Below are positions 58,935 through 64,000 of a stretch of DNA of 64,000 bases, one piece after another. The stretch lies in NCBI GenBank assembly GCA_028709465.1, contig JAQVWY010000001.1, positions 1-64,000 on the forward strand, given 5' to 3'. The notes beneath the pieces were generated by a model that saw only the letters and a program-made list of their open reading frames with translations, had not been told where the DNA came from and did not search any database. This DNA comes from Tissierellia bacterium (GTDB lineage: Bacteria > Bacillota > Clostridia > Tissierellales > Sedimentibacteraceae). The first letter of the stretch is position 1. Each line of letters starts with the position of its first letter. A program made the position numbers and the translations under genes.

Positions 58935-60641
58935 TTAACTCACTCCTTTATATTCTATTACTTCTTTAATAAATTTATCTATATCAAATTTATTTGTATC
59001 AATAAGGTAAGCTATCCACCAGTTTGTGAATACATATTGAATATTTGTGAATTTAGATACAATGACTACGCCGCCATTATTTGTAATATTTTTAAATAAC
59101 ACATCATCAATATTATATTTTTCTTTATCTTCTAAAGTTATTTCATTTTCATCATAAATTATAATCTTATCAATAATAGAATTTAAGCCTCTTTTAGTAA
59201 ATCCTTTTTCAAGCATTTCATTAATAAGTTCATCAATTTTATTAACATTTGTTTCTGCATTTTCAAAATCTTTATATTCATCTTTAAGTTCTTTTAATTG
59301 TTTTTCAATAATAGATATATTGTCTTTCAATTCTTTTGATTTTTTCTTATACAAAAATTCAGGTATTTCATCTTCTAAGTGTTCGTTATATACTTTTTCA
59401 TATTGACTTTTAAGTCTGTTTAGATTACTTTCTAACCTTTTTAGTGTGTTCTCATAATTTCTTTTTATTGAATTAATATCATTTAAATTCTTATAAAAAT
59501 AATCTCGATAATCTTTTGAATTTAATAAATTAGTAAAATGATTTTTTAAAAAATCTTTAATTTCTTTTTCTTGTATTCTATGTGAAGAACAACCTTTTTT
59601 AGGATTATCTTCTTTTTGCCTCCCTTCTCTATGATATTTTGAACACATAAAACAATCTGGTTTATCTTTTAATTTAATAAAAAAAAGTGGAGAATCGCAT
59701 TTGCCACAGTGTAATAGTCCTGCGAATACACAAGGAATTTTAGTTTTAGGAGCAAATGACTTTTTCTTTTCCATCATTTCTTTAACAGCATTAAATGTAT
59801 TTATGTCAATTATTGCTTCATGAGTATTGGGTATTTTTATCCATTCTTCTTTTGGCTTTCTTCTTGTATTTTTCTTTTTAAAACTAACTTTTTCCGATAT
59901 GCCAGAAATCATACATCCAGTATATGCTTCATTTATTAATATTCTACGCACATGCTGTCCAATCCATACTTCTGCAATAGGTTTATTGGGATTATTTCTA
60001 TATTGCGAAGGAGTAGAAATATTATCATTATTAAGTATTGTTGCAATAGCTTTATATCCATATCCTTGTAGATATAAGTTAAATATTCTTTTTACAATAG
60101 GTGTGGTTTCAGGGTCTACAATTAATTTATTACCCTCTTTAATATAACCATAATGTGAACGTATCAAAAGTACTCCTTCTTCCATTTTATGTCTTAAATT
60201 TGTTTTAATTTTTATTGAGTCATCTTCAGCCCTTTGTTCGTTAAACCAACTTTCTAAAGGGAAAAATCTTTTATCATATTTTCTTCCTTCAAATACTAAT
60301 TCTATACCATATTCTTCAAGTAATTCAACAAATTTTAATGCTTCTATTTGATTTCTGCCTAATCTAGAACTATCTTTGAGTATCATGGTATCTATAGATT
60401 TGTTTTTTATCATTTCTTTAATTTCATCAAATCTTGAAAAATCTGTACCAGACATATCATCATGCATAACAATATTTACAATATTAGTATAACCATTTTG
60501 ATTACAAAATTTAACAAGTAAATCTCTTTGAGTTTCAATTCTTTCATAATTTTCTGAATTATCATCTCGACTTTCTCTACAATAAATTAGAACTCTTTTC
60601 TCATAATTGGGTATAATTTTCTTTGCTACTGATATATTCAT
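58935..60641 (-). CDS. large serine recombinase (integrase)
   Basis: VLIYCRESRDDNSENYERIETQRDLL, LKDSSRLGRN, zinc ribbon HCGKCDSPL...C, coiled coil; SD AAGGAGG before ATG 60641. Confidence 0.9.
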   Translation of the reverse strand: MNISVAKKIIPNYEKRVLIYCRESRDDNSENYERIETQRDLLVKFCNQNGYTNIVNIVMHDDMSGTDFSRFDEIKEMIKNKSIDTMILKDSSRLGRNQIEALKFVELLEEYGIELVFEGRKYDKRFFPLESWFNEQRAEDDSIKIKTNLRHKMEEGVLLIRSHYGYIKEGNKLIVDPETTPIVKRIFNLYLQGYGYKAIATILNNDNISTPSQYRNNPNKPIAEVWIGQHVRRILINEAYTGCMISGISEKVSFKKKNTRRKPKEEWIKIPNTHEAIIDINTFNAVKEMMEKKKSFAPKTKIPCVFAGLLHCGKCDSPLFFIKLKDKPDCFMCSKYHREGRQKEDNPKKGCSSHRIQEKEIKDFLKNHFTNLLNSKDYRDYFYKNLNDINSIKRNYENTLKRLESNLNRLKSQYEKVYNEHLEDEIPEFLYKKKSKELKDNISIIEKQLKELKDEYKDFENAETNVNKIDELINEMLEKGFTKRGLNSIIDKIIIYDENEITLEDKEKYNIDDVLFKNITNNGGVVIVSKFTNIQYVFTNWWIAYLIDTNKFDIDKFIKEVIEYKGVS

Positions 60642-60677
60642 AAAATCCTCCTTAGTTGGTAATATACATTTATACAA

Positions 60678-60724
60678 AATGTGCATATAAAGTAATAATT
60701 ATTATATCACCTTATATGCACATT
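60678..60724. repeat. 13-bp perfect inverted repeat
   Basis: AATGTGCATATAA (60678-60690) / TTATATGCACATT (60712-60724). Confidence 0.75.
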
Positions 60725-60734
60725 ATACTATTAC

Positions 60735-60860
60735 TTATAAGACTTTACCATACTTAATTTCATATTGTCTTTTTAATTCTTCTAAAAATACTTTCTTTAA
60801 GTCTTCTTCAGGTAATTCATTTGTTGATACTATTGTAAATACTCTTTTTTTGTTTGCCAA
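60735..60860 (-). CDS. small protein (41 aa) upstream of integrase
   Basis: Read by hand: TTG start after GGGGGG SD; MANKKRVFTIVSTNELPEEDLKKVFLEELKRQYEIKYGKVL. Confidence 0.5.
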   Translation of the reverse strand: MANKKRVFTIVSTNELPEEDLKKVFLEELKRQYEIKYGKVL

Positions 60861-60903
60861 TATATCTACCCCCCTAAATTATTTTGTATATCATATTTTT
60901 TTA

Positions 60904-61083
60904 CTACTTGTCTATATTCGTATCTTTTTCTAAATATTTCTCACCCAATTTAACTAAAACCATAGAATCATTCAAATAATAATCACAATAAAATTTACTC
61001 TCTTTTATATAACCAACATTTTTAGGGCAAACACATTCATGAAAACAACCTTTAAAATTACAGCCTTTAGCTGGCACTGTCAT
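60904..61083 (-). CDS. small Cys-rich protein (59 aa)
   Basis: Read by hand: MTVPAKGCNFKGCFHECVCPKNVGYIKESKFYCDYY... Confidence 0.5.
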   Translation of the reverse strand: MTVPAKGCNFKGCFHECVCPKNVGYIKESKFYCDYYLNDSMVLVKLGEKYLEKDTNIDK

Positions 61084-61600
61084 TATGAATCCTCCTTATC
61101 ATTTTAATCATTTTATCAATATCATATCTATATCTAACTTTCTTTAAAGTCTGAGGCACTAATAATCCACCATATTCAATAACATCATTTTCATTAATAG
61201 ATTTCTTATTAGTACCTTCATTAAACCTATTAAAATTCTTAATATCTAACCAATATGTATGTTCTGTACTTCTAAAGTTCAATAGCAATCCTGCATATAT
61301 TCCTTCATACTGACTTGCTTTTGTAAGTCCTTCTATTTGATGTAATTTAATATCTTTACCCTTTTCTTCTTTTGTTTTTTGAATACCAACAGAAGTATTT
61401 TGTTTTGATTTTAATTCAAAAGGAAAATAATTTGGTGAAAGATATATAAAACAATCATAATCATTTTTAATACTAAATCTTGTACTATCATTTCCTCCAC
61501 CAAATGAACTTGCCGAGTCACGTAAACGATAATAATAAATTTTTGATTCGTCTATACTATTTTTAAAATCTTCTTCAAATTTTTTGCCCTCGTTCTTCAA
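61067..61600 (-). CDS. RecU-like Holliday junction resolvase
   Basis: GKKFEEDF...YYYRLRDS...YDCFIYLSPNYFPFELKSKQ...LHQIEGLTKAS...AGLLLNFR. Confidence 0.75.
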   Translation of the reverse strand: MKNEGKKFEEDFKNSIDESKIYYYRLRDSASSFGGGNDSTRFSIKNDYDCFIYLSPNYFPFELKSKQNTSVGIQKTKEEKGKDIKLHQIEGLTKASQYEGIYAGLLLNFRSTEHTYWLDIKNFNRFNEGTNKKSINENDVIEYGGLLVPQTLKKVRYRYDIDKMIKMIRRIHNDSAS

Positions 61601-61611
61601 TACTTACCTCC

Positions 61612-61755
61612 TTACTCTCTTTCATTCCAATTTATATATTCATCTTCAAATTCTGTAAATGAAATAGGTTGCGTTTCATAATCACAAGCTCTATCACTTG
61701 CATCTTCAAAATTTTCTAGATATTCGTTGTATTTGATATGTATTTCATCAAACAT
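61612..61755 (-). CDS. small acidic protein (47 aa)
   Basis: Read by hand: MFDEIHIKYNEYLENFEDASDRACDYETQPISFTEFEDEYINWNERE. Confidence 0.45.
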   Translation of the reverse strand: MFDEIHIKYNEYLENFEDASDRACDYETQPISFTEFEDEYINWNERE

Positions 61756-61796
61756 TCTATCACCTTAATTATTAATTTATTTATTATTTTATTACA

Positions 61797-62369
61797 TTAT
61801 TTTAAAAATCTATTTGCTACGTCTATATAATTATAAAGTCTTTGCCCTGTCCATTCTTCATTAAATGAATACACCTTACCAAAACAATATTTATGTTGTA
61901 CATTAGCAGATATTAAATTCTTATAAACATCATCTATAAATATTGAATTAAATGGTGCAAACGGGGTATTTAACATACTTTTATCCATTTTACTTGTTGC
62001 ATTGTTTATGTATAATTTGTTTTTAATAAATGGTAATTTATATTTTACATATGGTATTTTATTATATAAATTATCATCATTGCCTATTGTAACTAACCAT
62101 AATTCATATTTTTTACTCAGTTCTTTTAAAACTTCATAAGCAAGTGGAAATAATTCTAAATTATCAAAAAGTTCTTTCATACCAAATATCTCTTCAACAC
62201 TATGATTTTTATATTTGTATAATAAGGGACAAATATCATGAAAGTCCCATGAGTTTAGTAAATTAGAATTAGCAGGTATAAAATCGTCATAATTTTTATA
62301 AAGAAAATTATAAACCGTACAAAATGCTTTTGAACTATCAAAAATTGTTCCATCGCCATCCCAATACAT
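61797..62369 (-). CDS. 5'(3')-deoxyribonucleotidase-like HAD phosphatase
   Basis: YWDGDGTIFDS motif I, LWLVTIGND motif II, FIDDVYKN motif IV. Confidence 0.75.
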   Translation of the reverse strand: MYWDGDGTIFDSSKAFCTVYNFLYKNYDDFIPANSNLLNSWDFHDICPLLYKYKNHSVEEIFGMKELFDNLELFPLAYEVLKELSKKYELWLVTIGNDDNLYNKIPYVKYKLPFIKNKLYINNATSKMDKSMLNTPFAPFNSIFIDDVYKNLISANVQHKYCFGKVYSFNEEWTGQRLYNYIDVANRFLK

Positions 62370-62386
62370 TATTTGCTTTTCTATAA

Positions 62387-62950
62387 TTATTCCTCCTTTA
62401 ACACTAATTTTTTAAATTCAGGTAAAGTTTCAATCCACTTACATAATTCTTGCCACTCAGGAAGTCTATGATTTTTTCTCTGTGAATAAACAGTTTTTAA
62501 TGCTCTATAGTTAGTTGTAAGTCTTGCAGTTAATTCAAAACCTGCTGGATTAGAATATAATAATTTAAGATAGTCTTCTTTATCTTGTGACTGATTATAT
62601 TTGTCTTTAAGTTCTTCCATAATATTAATTATCCTAGTGTCAACATATTCATTGTATTGTTTTGATAAATTAAATTTTGAAATTCTATGCATTGTAGATT
62701 GACTACTTACAAATTCAACAAACCTATATCTTTCTAATTCTACCCATGCTTTATTTGAAAAGGTTAAATCAAATGCCACTCTTACTCCTGTGAGCCATTG
62801 GTCGTGTCCCTCTCCTTTTTCAGAAGAAGCAAGATTAATTGTTGTTTTAGTAATTTCAGAATTACAATCATTTGTATTTGTTGCCATAGGAAATTTACTT
62901 GCTCTTATACTTTCTTCTAGGTCATATACTTTTATATTTTCTATTTTCAT
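62387..62950 (-). CDS. ThyX-like protein (divergent)
   Basis: ERYRFVEFVSSQSTMHRISKF and LTTNYRALKTVYSQRKNHRLPEWQELCKWI resemble ThyX. Confidence 0.6.
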   Translation of the reverse strand: MKIENIKVYDLEESIRASKFPMATNTNDCNSEITKTTINLASSEKGEGHDQWLTGVRVAFDLTFSNKAWVELERYRFVEFVSSQSTMHRISKFNLSKQYNEYVDTRIINIMEELKDKYNQSQDKEDYLKLLYSNPAGFELTARLTTNYRALKTVYSQRKNHRLPEWQELCKWIETLPEFKKLVLKEE

Positions 62951-62962
62951 TCAATCTCTCCT

Positions 62963-63154
62963 TTACTTTAAGTATTCCATTTCACCATCATATCTCAAAT
63001 ATTCATTATTACCTTCCAACCTCACAGGAATAAAAATATTGTTTATAACGAATCCATAAATATCATCATCAATTTTTTCTGTCGGATTTTCTAGTGTAAT
63101 ATTATTGAAATTTTCTTTTGCTTCTGCGTAAGTTAATAACGCTATTCCTTGCAT
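62963..63154 (-). CDS. small hypothetical protein (63 aa)
   Basis: ORF with AGGAGG SD. Confidence 0.55.
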   Translation of the reverse strand: MQGIALLTYAEAKENFNNITLENPTEKIDDDIYGFVINNIFIPVRLEGNNEYLRYDGEMEYLK

Positions 63155-63265
63155 TTAACTTCCTCCTATATATTATATTTATTTTGTTTTAGGTTTATTT
63201 AATATTTTATTGAAACCATATAGAATAGAATAGTCAATTCATGCAAAAATATGAACCTGCAAACC

Positions 63266-63475
63266 CTACTCTCCCAACGATTCTATTTTTTCAATATTTT
63301 CATTTTCTCGTATTTTTCTATTTCCTATCTCATAAAACCATTTAAAATCTGTATTACAATTTATTGCTTCAAAGTCACTATAGTTTTGATAATCTGTTTC
63401 TGGAATAGCCATATATCTGAAACATTCTTTATTTTTAGGACATTGTTCTGATTGACACATTACTATATTTGTCAT
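63266..63475 (-). CDS. small Cys-containing protein (69 aa)
   Basis: ORF with AAGGAGA SD; CQSEQCPKNKECFRY. Confidence 0.6.
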   Translation of the reverse strand: MTNIVMCQSEQCPKNKECFRYMAIPETDYQNYSDFEAINCNTDFKWFYEIGNRKIRENENIEKIESLGE

Positions 63476-63529
63476 TTATTTCTCCTTTTGGTTTATATAC
63501 TATTTATTCAACACCTAACCGAATAATTT

Positions 63530-64000
63530 TTATAACTCAATATTATTCCATTTTTTATTTTTCCAGTATTTCCACTGAATTTCAGTACCATATATTCTAA
63601 TTTCAATATCTTCAATATTTTTCATATTAATAAACCAATTTTTATATTCATTTTTTATTGTATCAGTTTTACCGTTTATTTTTATATACATATCTATGGT
63701 TTTATTTATCTGTTCTAAAGACCACTCATAATCTGATAAATTAGCTTGTCTATAAAACTCAGCAATGTTTTCATCAACTTCCTTTTTTGCTTCATCATAT
63801 GTAAAATATACTTTATCAGGTCTTATACTTACATTTGAAATATGATGTACCCATAGAGGATATTTTTTTATAATTCTATAACCATCTTTAGTTATTTCAG
63901 TTTCAATTACGCCATGAAATTTTATTGAATCTTTTACAAGTAATCCATTTTTATATGCTAATTTTATACATTCTGGACTAGAAATTGCTCCTACACAATC
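63530..64000 (-). CDS. hypothetical protein, 5' end beyond window
   Basis: 157 codons open from window edge to TAA at 63530-63532; not in ORF track because start is outside. Confidence 0.7.
   Translation of the reverse strand, partial: DCVGAISSPECIKLAYKNGLLVKDSIKFHGVIETEITKDGYRIIKKYPLWVHHISNVSIRPDKVYFTYDEAKKEVDENIAEFYRQANLSDYEWSLEQINKTIDMYIKINGKTDTIKNEYKNWFINMKNIEDIEIRIYGTEIQWKYWKNKKWNNIEL

Overview
AT-rich (clostridial-looking) window from a large temperate siphovirus genome with SPbeta-like traits. Left part (1-7 kb): minus-strand accessory genes, long strand-asymmetric noncoding DNA, a 22-bp-phased iteron-like array (about 1.64-1.78 kb), and a ParM/actin-like partition gene broken by two homopolymer indels. 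7-22 kb (+): a rep-like gene, a methyltransferase + radical-SAM pair, a CoiA-like nuclease, a 907-aa single-subunit RNA polymerase of the YonO/QDE-1 double-psi-barrel type (DGxG...QIR...KG...DLDGD), PhoH, two unannotated structured-RNA candidates, a calcineurin-like phosphoesterase and a ClpP-like protease. 22-51 kb (+): packaging, head and tail genes (terminase, portal, protease/scaffold, capsid, tail tube, tape measure, Dit, tail protein), interrupted by a complete tyrosine recombinase and by a small promoter/XRE/structured RNA/homing-nuclease island. 51-58 kb: an autonomously promoted minus-strand moron, an SGNH-esterase tail protein with a second signal-peptide-like start, and a lysis cassette that contains an apparent miniature Agr-type (AgrB/AgrD-like) peptide-signalling cluster. 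58-64 kb (-): large serine recombinase, RecU-like resolvase, deoxyribonucleotidase and ThyX-like protein. Best candidates for something undescribed: the Agr-like trio at 55574-56558, the ~630-nt structured RNA at 18660-19290 followed by a pseudoknotted leader at 19402-19553, the iteron array, the 32-bp repeat beside the tyrosine recombinase, and three genes whose only SD-supported start is AUU/AUA. All calls were made by eye; no searches or folding programs were run.
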